DNA of 64,000 bases from Palsa-892 sp035556215. Lineage in GTDB: Bacteria > Pseudomonadota > Alphaproteobacteria > Rhizobiales > Xanthobacteraceae. The stretch's first letter is position 1. Every line of letters starts with the position of its first letter. The position numbers and the translations under genes are program-made. The notes beneath the pieces were generated by a model that saw only the letters and a list, made by a program, of their open reading frames with translations, was not told the origin of the DNA and ran no database searches. The stretch is from assembly GCA_035556215.1 (NCBI GenBank), contig DATMFI010000027.1, positions 183,345 to 247,344 on the forward strand, in the 5' to 3' direction. Shown here in pieces: positions 9,382-17,838 of the stretch.

Positions 9382-10623
9382 CTATTTATCACCGCGCAGC
9401 AAATCACGCGTGAAGTCGCTCCAACGCCTACTTTTAAAATTACTAATAATCTTGGCTGAGTGTTGAGCAAGGTAACTGTCATCACTCAAACATCGACGAA
9501 CTTCTTCAAGCCATCGCTCTTTCTTGTGCAAGGATTCATGCCATGCCAAGCCTTGGCTTGCTTCCTTCAATGCTGGTGCATCTGAAGCCAAACAATAAGT
9601 CCCAAACGATAGTGACTCTGAGATCGGCAAACCCCAACCCTCTATAGTCGACGGATAGAGGGTCATTCTTGCGTTCTGATATAACCACGCAAGATCATCA
9701 TCTGATGGAAACTCAACAATCACAAACGGTACATTGCCGCTGCGGGATCGTGATTTAATCCGATTAAATATCTCTGAGGTTTGCCAGCCACGCTTGCCAG
9801 CGAACACCAACGGAATTAACGAATTAAAATTTCTATTTTGGAGTTCAGTCCATAGCTCGTATGCAAATTTATGATTTTTTCTTGGTTCGAAAGTAGACAC
9901 CATTAAAGCGAATTTCTTGGAAGTTAGGCGGCGCGAAACCAGAGGTTGCTTTGACAGATCACTTCGAAGATCCAAGTCACATGCAAGCGGTAGGGTGTGA
10001 ATCGGCGGCGGGTTATAATTCTGTCGATTGCAAAATGCTTTGAGTTGTTCAGCAACAAAATCCGAACTTACAAAAATTCTATCGCACACAGCGAGCATAT
10101 TTCGCAAATAATCTGGGAAAGCTCGCCGCATATACTTCGGACTATGGGTTAGCTCAGGATGGGAAATAGGAATAAGATCGTGCACAAACCCAAATATTCT
10201 TGCATCAAACATTTTGCTCAATTGATTGGGAATATGTTGCCGAGATGCATCCCAATAAGCTCCAAAAAGACAAAGCGCTTCTTTTTTGCGAGGCAAGTAT
10301 TTTGTCTTACGTAACGAACGCAGCAGTTTTTTCTGACGGAATTGAAGTACAATATCTTCAACAAATTTCACGCCACCGAATCGCGGCGGCGTTAATGACG
10401 TCAAGGACCAAAGATAATCGAAATCGTCACGTTGAATTTCGTAGACCGAACCGTGTGAATCTATCCATATTGCGCGGCCGCCCGACAGCAATAATTCACG
10501 CGCCAGCGCGAGTTCCACGCGAGCGATGCCATCTATACTCCCAGCAAGATCCGCGAGGGACTTTGTGAGGTCAATCGTATAGTTGCTGTAGTCCAAGGCC
10601 GTATTGCTATCAAAATATATCAA
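9382..10623 (-). CDS. glycosyltransferase family 4 protein
   Basis: A 413-residue GT-B glycosyltransferase. The C-terminal half shows the GT4 pattern: ALMVSTFEPRKNH near residue 237, then the nucleotide-sugar motif EGWGLPISESLSFG near residue 330 with both Glu residues. The N-terminus has GIARVELALARELL, typical of a GT4 subgroup found in surface-polysaccharide clusters. The start is TTG at 10623, since no nearer ATG keeps the N-terminal motif. Base composition is clearly more AT-rich than the flanks. It is divergent from a pyruvyl-transferase-like gene. Sugar and acceptor cannot be deduced. Confidence 0.88.
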   Translation of the reverse strand: MIYFDSNTALDYSNYTIDLTKSLADLAGSIDGIARVELALARELLLSGGRAIWIDSHGSVYEIQRDDFDYLWSLTSLTPPRFGGVKFVEDIVLQFRQKKLLRSLRKTKYLPRKKEALCLFGAYWDASRQHIPNQLSKMFDARIFGFVHDLIPISHPELTHSPKYMRRAFPDYLRNMLAVCDRIFVSSDFVAEQLKAFCNRQNYNPPPIHTLPLACDLDLRSDLSKQPLVSRRLTSKKFALMVSTFEPRKNHKFAYELWTELQNRNFNSLIPLVFAGKRGWQTSEIFNRIKSRSRSGNVPFVIVEFPSDDDLAWLYQNARMTLYPSTIEGWGLPISESLSFGTYCLASDAPALKEASQGLAWHESLHKKERWLEEVRRCLSDDSYLAQHSAKIISNFKSRRWSDFTRDLLRGDK

Positions 10624-10713
10624 GATCGAAAAATAAAAATTTAGTTTGCATCCGTGCGTAAATGGTACAAAGGCGGCTGTTCAAAAACAATATCAATAGA
10701 AATCGAGTCTACA

Positions 10714-11664
10714 ATGTTCCGCCGTTATGGGCGTTCTTCCAATAAAGTGATCATTTTAATCAACCCAGGCTGGAGCAATCCGGGAGACGGACTTGCTGCA
10801 CTTGGCGTGCAGTCAAGTTTGCATGCGCTTGGTTTTAAAAACCTTTATCAGTATTCGATCGAGGATCACGCGCTTTGGATTCAGCTTTTCAGCCCAGATG
10901 AAATCCATGCTGTCGTTTTAGCAGGAACGCCGTGGATATGGGACCGTTGCCACGACTCGGAAAAGTTCCGATGTCTTATAGAAGTTCGTAAGCGGCTACA
11001 CCGTGCAAAATGGATTATGGCGGGGGGAGGAGCATCGTTTCTAGCCCAGCATATACAGTCAAATTTCACCGATGCCGCAGTTGATTTATCTGTTTTTTCG
11101 GACTTTCAGATCTGCATTACCCGTGATTTTGTCGCTCGCAACATGCTTCAAAAAGTAAACAAGAATTGCCTCCTTCTTCCCTGTCCCTCAACGATACTAC
11201 CAGTTGCTATTGATGCTCGCTTTTCTCGGGTCGAGAAAACCGAAAAGCGATTGTTCGAACATGACCTAAGAAATGAATTTCTCGCCCCTTACCTAGATTC
11301 GGAGTTCCTGACCCAATACGAGAAAACTTGCGCTGATGGCGTGCTTAGGGGATTTCGGCCCACAGCTTGGGGATGCCGCGACGAGGCGACTGAACCGAAT
11401 GAGATCCTTTTGAGGCTGGCAAGTTGCCGGGAATTTCTTACATCGCGGGTTCATGCCGCGATCTCATCATTTTCTTTAGGCGCTGAAGGGAAGTTGTTCG
11501 CATGTGACTCTCGCACATTTACTGCGATGCATCTTGGCATCGAAGTCTGTGGGCCTTACACCGAGTTATTAAAGCGCGCCTTTATCGACCAAGAACTATT
11601 CGAGACAGATGGAGAAAAAACGCGGCAATTGTACATGAGAATTCTAAATGATGCTTTGAATTGA
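10714..11664 (+). CDS. polysaccharide pyruvyl transferase-like protein
   Basis: About 316 residues. The N-terminus has INPGWSNPGDGLAALG, resembling the (G/N)xGD(x)A start of polysaccharide pyruvyl transferases; the middle has MAGGGASFL; the C-terminus has LTSRVHAAISSFSLG, matching the conserved SxRxHxxI block. The family adds ketal pyruvate to sugars or acts as a related GT-B enzyme. I chose ATG 10714 because an upstream GTG at 10654 adds 20 unrelated residues and would leave only 30 bp to the divergent gene. No strong ribosome site precedes it. AT-rich like its neighbours; 6 bp upstream of the GT9 gene. Confidence 0.7.
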   Translation: MFRRYGRSSNKVIILINPGWSNPGDGLAALGVQSSLHALGFKNLYQYSIEDHALWIQLFSPDEIHAVVLAGTPWIWDRCHDSEKFRCLIEVRKRLHRAKWIMAGGGASFLAQHIQSNFTDAAVDLSVFSDFQICITRDFVARNMLQKVNKNCLLLPCPSTILPVAIDARFSRVEKTEKRLFEHDLRNEFLAPYLDSEFLTQYEKTCADGVLRGFRPTAWGCRDEATEPNEILLRLASCREFLTSRVHAAISSFSLGAEGKLFACDSRTFTAMHLGIEVCGPYTELLKRAFIDQELFETDGEKTRQLYMRILNDALN

Positions 11665-11670
11665 ACAGAC

Positions 11671-12840
11671 ATGTTACGGTTTTTCCGGCCCCTTTTTAAC
11701 CCAAAGCCTGATGATGCCAAACTCCAGCAATGGAGTGGCGTACATAATCTCGCTCGTCAGATCGGGCAATCTCCGAAGATATTAATTCTCAAGCTCGATC
11801 ATATTGGCGATTTCGTAATCAGCTTTGAGGCCTTTTTAAAAATAAGGAGCGCTTGGCCGAGTGGACACATCACCTTAGTTTGCTCGCCAGGGAATATAGA
11901 GCTAGCTAAATCGATAGGAATTTTTGACCAAATTATCGCGTTTGAATTTTTTCCGTCGAGTAATCTTGTTTCAAGATCTTCAAATCTGAACATCAATTTA
12001 AAAATTGAGCAGTTCAAAAAGTTGGAGCTAGGAAGCTTTGATGTCGCGATTGACATGAGGCACGACGGTGATACCCGACCTCTCCTCTTAACAGTGAAGG
12101 CTCTTTGCCGCGCAGGTTATGCATCCCACCTCTTAAAAGAACCGCTCGATATCTCATTACCTGAGATCGAAAACAGCGCTCGACAGGCGGGCGGCTTCAA
12201 ACCACTGCACGCACAGACGCGCCTAACCCTTTTAGCCGAACTCGTGATCATGACGCTGACGGAATGGCGCAACCCATTCTTGAACAAGCTAGTCCCTAGA
12301 GGAGGAAATGATTTTACTTCAGTCTCAAGATATATCGTATTCTCGTTGTCGGCAGGAGCCCCTATACGTAGATGGCCAAATTACAAGGTGAAGGAGCTTT
12401 GCGCACGTATCATTTCTGCCACGGACTACACTCTGTTGTTGGTTGGTGGCCCGGATGAGGCCATTGATGTTGATGAAATCATCGACACATTGCCTCCTAA
12501 CCGATGTGTAAATCTTGTAGGACATCTCTCGATATTGGAACTGGCGCCCGTTCTCGCTAAAGCAGCGCTATTCATTGGATACGACACAGGTATCACGCAT
12601 TTAGCAGCTCAACTAAATACACCCACTCTAGCGATATATGCAGCGGTTAGCGATCCGACTGTATGGACGCCCCGCGGAGAAAAGGTTGCCGTCCTACGAG
12701 TTACGGGCCTCCCTTGCTCGCCATGTTATCTTCGGAAAGCCAATGAATGTAAGTTTAAAGTGAAGTGCCTTTCATTAATTTCTGTAGACGCTGTCTTTGA
12801 TCTGGCAATAAAAATTTTATCAGATAGCTCTGCGCAATGA
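11671..12840 (+). CDS. glycosyltransferase family 9 (heptosyltransferase-like)
   Basis: A 389-residue GT9-type GT-B enzyme. Seen: the N-terminal ILKLDHIGDFVIS, the ADP-heptose-transferase hallmark, then FSLSAGAPIRRWP and the C-terminal FIGYDTGITHLAAQLNTPTLAIY with the D-x-G-x-x-H motif. A Cys-rich tail (CSPCYLRKANEC) resembles that of related heptosyltransferases. Family members transfer heptose or similar sugars to LPS core or other glycans on the cytoplasmic face of the inner membrane. It is co-directional with the preceding gene (6 bp gap). Low-GC composition suggests transfer. Confidence 0.88.
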   Translation: MLRFFRPLFNPKPDDAKLQQWSGVHNLARQIGQSPKILILKLDHIGDFVISFEAFLKIRSAWPSGHITLVCSPGNIELAKSIGIFDQIIAFEFFPSSNLVSRSSNLNINLKIEQFKKLELGSFDVAIDMRHDGDTRPLLLTVKALCRAGYASHLLKEPLDISLPEIENSARQAGGFKPLHAQTRLTLLAELVIMTLTEWRNPFLNKLVPRGGNDFTSVSRYIVFSLSAGAPIRRWPNYKVKELCARIISATDYTLLLVGGPDEAIDVDEIIDTLPPNRCVNLVGHLSILELAPVLAKAALFIGYDTGITHLAAQLNTPTLAIYAAVSDPTVWTPRGEKVAVLRVTGLPCSPCYLRKANECKFKVKCLSLISVDAVFDLAIKILSDSSAQ

Positions 12841-12856
12841 TACTTCGAAATAACTA

Positions 12857-12876
12857 GCCCCTCTCAGCCGCTAATT
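12857..12876 (+). other. degenerate copy of tRNA-Ser 3' end (possible att remnant)
   Basis: CCCTCTCAGCCGCTAATT resembles the tRNA-Ser 3' end plus flank, CCCTCTCCGCCAAATT, with one substitution and a short insertion. It lies exactly where base composition returns from AT-rich to GC-rich. This could be the distal attachment site of an element that integrated at the tRNA. No integrase gene remains and the match is short, so chance is possible. Confidence 0.3.
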
Positions 12877-12909
12877 CCTTTGGAAGACATTCCAGCATAT
12901 AAACAGTTC

Positions 12910-14196
12910 ATGAACTTGTTTATCTGCTTACCTGTCTGGCTCGGCTACGCGGCTTGTGCCGGCGTCGCACTCTTTATTGCCGGACAAGTTACATTTCTGC
13001 TGCTGCATTTCAGGCTTCGCCCGCGCGGCCTCGCGGAAGAACAAGCGCTGCTGTCGCAGCCGCTCCCGCCCGCGACACAACTGCCGCACGTAGCCGTACA
13101 ACTGCCCGTTTACAACGAGGGCGAAATCATCCGGCGCGCGATCGCCGCCGCGGCCGCGCTCGACTGGCCGCGCGATAAACTCCACATTCAGGTTTGCGAC
13201 GACAGCACCGATGCGACGACGCAACACGCCGAAGCTGAAATTCGCACGCAAGATAAAAATCTCGATATCAAGATCGTTCGCCGCCCGACACGGGACGCAT
13301 TCAAGGCCGGCAGCCTTCGCCACGCAATGAGCGAGACAGACAGCGAATACTTCGCGATCTTCGACGTCGATTACATCCCTCCTCCCGATTATCTCAAGCG
13401 CTGCATGGCCCCGCTTCTGGCCAACCCGAGGCTCGCCTTCGTGCAGGCCCGGCCCGGATTTTTGAACCGCGATGAAAGCGCGCTTACGAAAGCGCAGGCG
13501 ATGGAGCTCGACGCGCACTATTGCGTTGAGCAAACCACGCGCAGCTGGGCGGAGTTGCCGCTTCCGTTCAACGGCACCTGCGGGATCTGGCGGCGCGCTG
13601 CGATCGATTTGAGCGGCGGCTGGCAGGGCAACACGATCGCGGAAGACATGGAGCTCAGTTACGCTGCCTGGCTGAAAGGGTGGCAAGGTTTGTTCGTTAC
13701 CTCGGTCGAAGTTCCGGGAGAGCTGCCGGCCGACCGCAAGGCGTGGCTGCTGCAGCAGGAACGCTGGCTGGTCGGCAGCGGCCAGGCGATCAAGCCCATT
13801 CTTTCCGCGATCTGGCGAGACGGCCGGTTGTCGCCGCTCAAGAAGCTTGTCGCCGCGATGAATATCGCAAGCTGGTGGCTGAGCGTGGCCATCAATGTCG
13901 CTATCGCCGCCACCGCCGTTTCACTCGTGCTCGATCCGGGTGCCGGTCTTGTGCTGCTGGCCGTGGTGGTGTCGCTGCTGACAGTCCTGATCGGGCTACT
14001 GTTCGTCAATCTCCGCACAGGAAACCTGAATAGCGGCAACAAGGCCCCGATGGCGCGCTTCGTGCGCGATTTCGCGTCGTATCTTGCATGTGAAGTTTAC
14101 AAGCTCGGCCTGCACGCCATCACCTCGCGGAAGGCGATATTGAACAGCGAACTCGGATTCAACCGCACGCCCAAGCGCGGGGCGCAAGCGGGCTAG
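12910..14196 (+). CDS. membrane-bound GT2 glycosyltransferase (cellulose/mannan synthase-like)
   Basis: A 428-residue processive-type family 2 glycosyltransferase. One N-terminal membrane segment (about 5-33) is followed by the GT-A domain: LPVYNEG (65-71), CDDSTD (96-101), the DxD as DVD (152-154), the catalytic ED (245-246) and QQERW (282-286), then two to three C-terminal membrane segments. The layout resembles CslA-like beta-mannan or glucan synthases. There is no PilZ domain. I chose ATG 12910; a TTG at 12880 would add 10 residues. GC content is normal for the chromosome, unlike the three genes before it, so it may be native. Confidence 0.88.
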   Translation: MNLFICLPVWLGYAACAGVALFIAGQVTFLLLHFRLRPRGLAEEQALLSQPLPPATQLPHVAVQLPVYNEGEIIRRAIAAAAALDWPRDKLHIQVCDDSTDATTQHAEAEIRTQDKNLDIKIVRRPTRDAFKAGSLRHAMSETDSEYFAIFDVDYIPPPDYLKRCMAPLLANPRLAFVQARPGFLNRDESALTKAQAMELDAHYCVEQTTRSWAELPLPFNGTCGIWRRAAIDLSGGWQGNTIAEDMELSYAAWLKGWQGLFVTSVEVPGELPADRKAWLLQQERWLVGSGQAIKPILSAIWRDGRLSPLKKLVAAMNIASWWLSVAINVAIAATAVSLVLDPGAGLVLLAVVVSLLTVLIGLLFVNLRTGNLNSGNKAPMARFVRDFASYLACEVYKLGLHAITSRKAILNSELGFNRTPKRGAQAG

Positions 14197-14224
14197 GTTC
14201 GGACAAATTCTCCGTTTGCCGGGC

Positions 14225-14252
14225 TTGATTTTTTATAATTATTGATTATATT
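14225..14252 (+). promoter_or_regulatory. sigma70-like promoter ahead of hairpin-rich region
   Basis: TTGATT (14225-14230) and TATATT (14247-14252) are separated by 16 bases inside a short, strikingly AT-rich patch. They point to a start near 14259, just before the hairpin-dense GC-rich stretch. No coding frame begins properly behind it, which favours a non-coding transcript. Confidence 0.4.
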
Positions 14253-14258
14253 CCTATC

Positions 14259-14760
14259 CGATCTTTTCCGCCGAGGGGCGCGCTCATGAGGCGTCATCAG
14301 TGCGGGGAAAGGTTCGGCGCCTGCTGGCGGGGTTCGCAGCCTCGTCACCGGGACGCTTCAGGCCACCGTCCGCGGGGTAATACAGGCCCTGCCGCCTTCG
14401 AGGCTGGACGTGGTGCCGGTTTGGGCGGGGGAGATCCCCGTCCGCGAGCGCGGGCTCTTGTGCCGCGCGCCATGAGCGCGAGTTCATGGTGCAGCCTTCC
14501 CGACGCCGCCGCCGTAACCGGCACCCGGAAGTGCGGTCCCCAAGCGAAAAATCGCCGTGCTGGAGCGCCGCGAGGCGCGCCTCCCGCAAGGGAGGTCAAC
14601 GAAAGGCCAATGCGCCGAACGGCGCTCCGGCCCCCTCGAACCAGTTTCGAGGGCTGATATGCGGAACGTCCCGGACGCGCCGGAAAAGCGCGGGCGCGGG
14701 ACATTTTGGCGTGCCCGATTTATTTGTCCGGCAACGCCTTTTCCTTTGCCAACCCGCGCA
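14259..14760 (+). ncRNA. candidate structured RNA (unassigned)
   Basis: This fills most of a 669-bp gap between two genes. Several compact hairpins follow each other: GCGCC-GCGA-GGCGC (14565-14578), CCTCCC-GCAA-GGGAGG (14580-14595), GCGCC-GAAC-GGCGC (14612-14625) and CCCTCGAA/TTCGAGGG (14633-14653). A longer GC-rich stem between GTCCCG and CGGGAC follows. Two of the loops are GNRA tetraloops. Open frames on both strands give Arg/Ala/Pro-rich, unrecognisable peptides. Hallmarks of RNase P RNA, SRP RNA and tmRNA were looked for and not found. Boundaries are approximate; a decayed GC-rich region is the alternative. Confidence 0.3.
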
Positions 14761-14865
14761 TTCCGGATAAAGAAAAGTCTCAATTCCGACCTAAAGCGAT
14801 TCACGCTCCAGACAACGACTTACGGCAGCCGCCTGTGGGCGGCGCAGACAATCGACGTTTCCGCA

Positions 14866-15741
14866 ATGGCTTCTTTCACGACCGCAATCCCGATGATCTT
14901 CCGCTCCCGTCTCCTGCTGCTCGCGCTGCTTGGCTTCGCGGCGATGAGCGCGAGGCCCGTACCTGCCGCGGCGCAGGCCGCATCCGAATTTGCACCTCTG
15001 CCGGCCAAGCCATCGAAACCGAAACCGGCGCGCCCGGCGATCGCCGATACGCCCGCACCTGTCGCAGCGCCGGAGGCGGCAGCCAAAGCCACGCCAGCTA
15101 TCACACCACCTACCGTACCCGCCGCCGCAAGCGCGCCCGCGGAGCCCGCGCCGGCAGCCCAACCTGCCGCGCCTGCCGTTGCCGCCCCCACCCCTGCCGA
15201 GCCCGCTCCCGCCGCTGCTGCTACGCCCGGCTCTACTCCCGCCGAAAACTCCGAGAACAAAGCTCAAGCAAAGCCGGAAGCCAAACCGGAGGAACCGAAG
15301 GCTGCCGAAAAAGAAAAAGACAAAAAGAAAAAGGCCGCCGAGAAACACGAGAAGCAGGAGAAAAATCACAAGCAGGCCAAAGAGCAGGCAAAGGAAAAGG
15401 ACATTGCCGAGCCGAAGCCGGATCGCGTCGAGCTCAAGAACGCAAACAGGTTGCCGCCCGACGACAAGGGCCCGCGCGCGATCGATTTCCTCGGTGGTTG
15501 CGCCAATAACTACGAACAGTGCATGGCCTTCGTGAACGAGCAGGCGCAGAAGATCCCGAACGGCGAAGTCTGCTTGCAGAATGCCGCCGACCAGCAGGAA
15601 ATCACCGAGAAGGTTCGCAAGTTCATTACGCTGCGGCCGGCGATCCACGGCCAGGCTGCAAACCGCATGGTGACCGAGGCGCTCTATGTCATCTATCCCT
15701 GCCGTCGTGCGCCTGCCCGCTCAGCCGGCCACAAGAAATAA
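14866..15741 (+). CDS. exported Pro/Ala/Lys-rich protein with Rap1a/Tai-like C-terminal domain
   Basis: About 291 residues. A signal peptide (IFRSRLLLLALLGFAAMSA) ends near AAAQA. It is followed by about 90 residues of Pro/Ala repeats and a Lys/Glu-rich, probably helical segment of about 50. The last 80 residues form a compact Cys-containing domain: CMAFVNEQAQ, then VCLQ, then a helix ending in TEALYVIYPC. This spacing resembles Rap1a/Tai immunity-protein-like domains; the match is by eye and tentative. ATG 14866 and ATG 14893 are both possible starts. The open frame upstream runs through the hairpin region and is not coding-like. Confidence 0.65.
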   Translation: MASFTTAIPMIFRSRLLLLALLGFAAMSARPVPAAAQAASEFAPLPAKPSKPKPARPAIADTPAPVAAPEAAAKATPAITPPTVPAAASAPAEPAPAAQPAAPAVAAPTPAEPAPAAAATPGSTPAENSENKAQAKPEAKPEEPKAAEKEKDKKKKAAEKHEKQEKNHKQAKEQAKEKDIAEPKPDRVELKNANRLPPDDKGPRAIDFLGGCANNYEQCMAFVNEQAQKIPNGEVCLQNAADQQEITEKVRKFITLRPAIHGQAANRMVTEALYVIYPCRRAPARSAGHKK

Positions 15742-15781
15742 CGCTTTCGCCCCGCGAGCGAATTTCGTGTAGAACGCCGCC

Positions 15782-17107
15782 ATGAACGAGAGCCAATCGC
15801 CGCGCGTGAGTTTCGTCTCGCTCGGCTGTCCTAAAGCGCTGGTCGATTCCGAACGCATCATCACGCGGCTGCGGGCCGAGGGTTATGAGCTTGCGCGCGA
15901 GCATGCGGGCGCGGATGTCGTGGTCGTCAACACCTGCGGCTTCCTCGACAGCGCGAAGGACGAAAGCCTCGCTGCGATCGGCGGGGCGTTGAAAGAAAAC
16001 GGCCGTGTCATTGTCACCGGCTGCATGGGCGCGGAGCCGGACGAAATCAGATCGAAGCACCCTGCTGTGCTCGCGATCACCGGCCCGCAGCAGTACGAGC
16101 AGGTGATGGATGCGGTGCATACGGCGGTGCCGCCGAAGCACAATCCGTTCCTCGATCTCGTGCCCGAACAGGGCATCAAGCTCACGCCCCGGCACTACGC
16201 CTATCTGAAGATTTCCGAGGGCTGCAACAACCGCTGCTCGTTCTGCATCATTCCGCGGCTGCGCGGCGATCTCGTAAGCCGCCCTGCCGGCGACGTCTTA
16301 CGCGAAGCGGAGCGGCTGGTGAATGCGGGCGTGAAAGAACTGCTCGTCATCTCGCAAGACACCTCGGCTTACGGTATCGACGTCAAATATGCCGCAAGCG
16401 AATGGCGCGGGCATGAAGTGAATGCGCGCTTCCTCGATCTTGCGCGCGAGCTGGGGGAGCTCGGCGTCTGGGTGCGGCTGCACTACGTCTATCCTTACCC
16501 GCATGTCGATGCGGTGATGCCGCTGATGGCCGAGGGCAAGGTGCTGCCCTATCTCGACATCCCGTTCCAGCACGGCAGTCCTTCGGTGCTGAAGCGCATG
16601 AAGCGGCCGGCGGCACAAGAAAAGACGCTCACGCGCATCGCGAAGTGGCGCGAGGTCTGCCCTTCTCTGACGCTGCGTTCGACCTTCATCGTCGGCTTTC
16701 CCGGCGAAACCGAAGAAGAATTTTCGGAGCTCCTCGCCTTTCTCGAGGAAGCGGAAATCGACCGTGCCGGGTGTTTCAAATACGAGCCGGTGCGCGGAGC
16801 GCCCGCCAACGATCTCGGCTCGCCGGTCGCCGATGAACTCAAGGAAGAGCGCTATCACCGCTTCATGCAGGCGCAGCAGGCGATCAGCGCGAGGAAGCTC
16901 AAGCGTAAGGTCGGCACGCGCGAGCAGGTCATGATCGACAAGGTCGAAAAAGGCGCCGCCGTCGGCCGCACGCGCGGCGATGCGCCGGAGATCGACGGCA
17001 GCGTATATGTTTCGGCGCGGCGCCCGCTTCGTGTCGGCGAGATCGTCAGCGTGAAGATCGAGCGTGCCGACACTTACGACCTCCACGGCACCGCCGCGGG
17101 GTTTTAG
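15782..17107 (+). CDS. rimO: ribosomal protein uS12 methylthiotransferase RimO
   Basis: Radical-SAM methylthiotransferase, 441 residues, modifying an Asp of ribosomal protein S12. The N-terminal cluster cysteines are C16, C52 and C81; the radical-SAM triad is C148-x3-C152-x2-C155 in SEGCNNRCSFC. QDTSAYG and the C-terminal TRAM domain are present. VSLGCPKALVDSE distinguishes RimO from MiaB. The gene ends convergently with the terC-like gene, sharing 4 bases of stop codon. Confidence 0.97.
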   Translation: MNESQSPRVSFVSLGCPKALVDSERIITRLRAEGYELAREHAGADVVVVNTCGFLDSAKDESLAAIGGALKENGRVIVTGCMGAEPDEIRSKHPAVLAITGPQQYEQVMDAVHTAVPPKHNPFLDLVPEQGIKLTPRHYAYLKISEGCNNRCSFCIIPRLRGDLVSRPAGDVLREAERLVNAGVKELLVISQDTSAYGIDVKYAASEWRGHEVNARFLDLARELGELGVWVRLHYVYPYPHVDAVMPLMAEGKVLPYLDIPFQHGSPSVLKRMKRPAAQEKTLTRIAKWREVCPSLTLRSTFIVGFPGETEEEFSELLAFLEEAEIDRAGCFKYEPVRGAPANDLGSPVADELKEERYHRFMQAQQAISARKLKRKVGTREQVMIDKVEKGAAVGRTRGDAPEIDGSVYVSARRPLRVGEIVSVKIERADTYDLHGTAAGF

Positions 17108-17766
17108 ATCCCCACGAGGCTCCGCATCGTCGCGATCCAGCCGTTGTCACAGATGGCCTTCGGCACGAACTGGCATGCGACCTCGTGCGATCCGTCCCAG
17201 ATCATATCAAGCGCGACCTGCAGGATGACCAGAAGGCCGATCCAGGTGATCCAGTGATAGCGCCCGAGGAGCTTGGCGAGCCAGTTGGCGATCAGCGCCA
17301 TCATGACGATGGCAAGTGCAAGGCCCGCGATCAGGACCAAGATATTGCCCTTCGCGGCGCCGGCAACGGCCAGCACGTTGTCGAGCGACATCGACACGTC
17401 CGCGACGATGATTTGTAAGAGCGCGTTCCAGAAGCCGATCTGCTTGCCGTCCTTCGAGGCTTCGACGATGTGCGCCTCGGAGGGCCGCACGATTTCACGG
17501 TACATCTTCCAGCAGACCCACAGGAGCAGGATGCCGCCCGCGAGGCTCAGGCCCACGATGGCGAGAAGATGCGTCGCCACGACCGCGAACAGGATGCGCA
17601 GGCCCACGGCGCCGGCGACACCCCAGAAGATGACCTTCTTGCGAAGCTCTTCCGGCAGCCGCGAAGCGGCCATGCCGACGACGATGGCGTTATCGCCCGC
17701 CAAAACCAGGTCGATAATGATGATCTGGATCAGGGCAATCAGTTCAGGGCTAAGATATTGGGCCAT
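17104..17766 (-). CDS. TerC family integral membrane protein
   Basis: A 220-residue protein with about seven hydrophobic helices. TerC signatures are present: DLVLAGDNAIVVGMA near the N-terminus and the second acidic repeat DVSMSLDNVLAVAG. TerC/YjbE/Alx proteins are linked to metal (manganese or tellurite) handling; the substrate here is unknown. ATG 17766 has a GGAG 12 bases upstream; an in-frame TTG at 17784 would add six residues. It is monocistronic on the minus strand. Confidence 0.9.
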   Translation of the reverse strand: MAQYLSPELIALIQIIIIDLVLAGDNAIVVGMAASRLPEELRKKVIFWGVAGAVGLRILFAVVATHLLAIVGLSLAGGILLLWVCWKMYREIVRPSEAHIVEASKDGKQIGFWNALLQIIVADVSMSLDNVLAVAGAAKGNILVLIAGLALAIVMMALIANWLAKLLGRYHWITWIGLLVILQVALDMIWDGSHEVACQFVPKAICDNGWIATMRSLVGI

Positions 17767-17782
17767 CGACAAAAAGCGCTCC

Positions 17783-17815
17783 AAAGAAAGGCTGGCAGCG
17801 GAATCGCTGCCAGCC
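17783..17815 (-). terminator. intrinsic terminator after quinone oxidoreductase gene
   Basis: A perfect 11-bp stem GGCTGGCAGCG / CGCTGCCAGCC with a 4-base loop is followed on the minus strand by TTTCTTT. It lies 24 bp beyond the qor stop codon, so it most likely ends that transcript and insulates the TerC gene. Confidence 0.85.
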
Positions 17816-17838
17816 TGGGTGCGACATTTTGTCCTGAA

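Noticed and set aside
12880..12909. TTG at 12880 as start of the GT2 gene
   Set aside because: There is no ribosome site at suitable distance, and the 10 extra residues are polar and precede a natural membrane start at ATG 12910; not fully excluded.
14286..14704. Short plus and minus frames in the hairpin-rich region as protein genes
   Set aside because: They encode Arg/Pro/Gly-rich peptides with no motif and compete with each other on both strands; the hairpin series explains the region better.
14259..14760. RNase P RNA, SRP RNA or tmRNA
   Set aside because: The conserved RNase P core, the SRP GGAAGGAAGCAGCC-like loop and a tRNA-like T-arm with CCA were looked for and not found on either strand.
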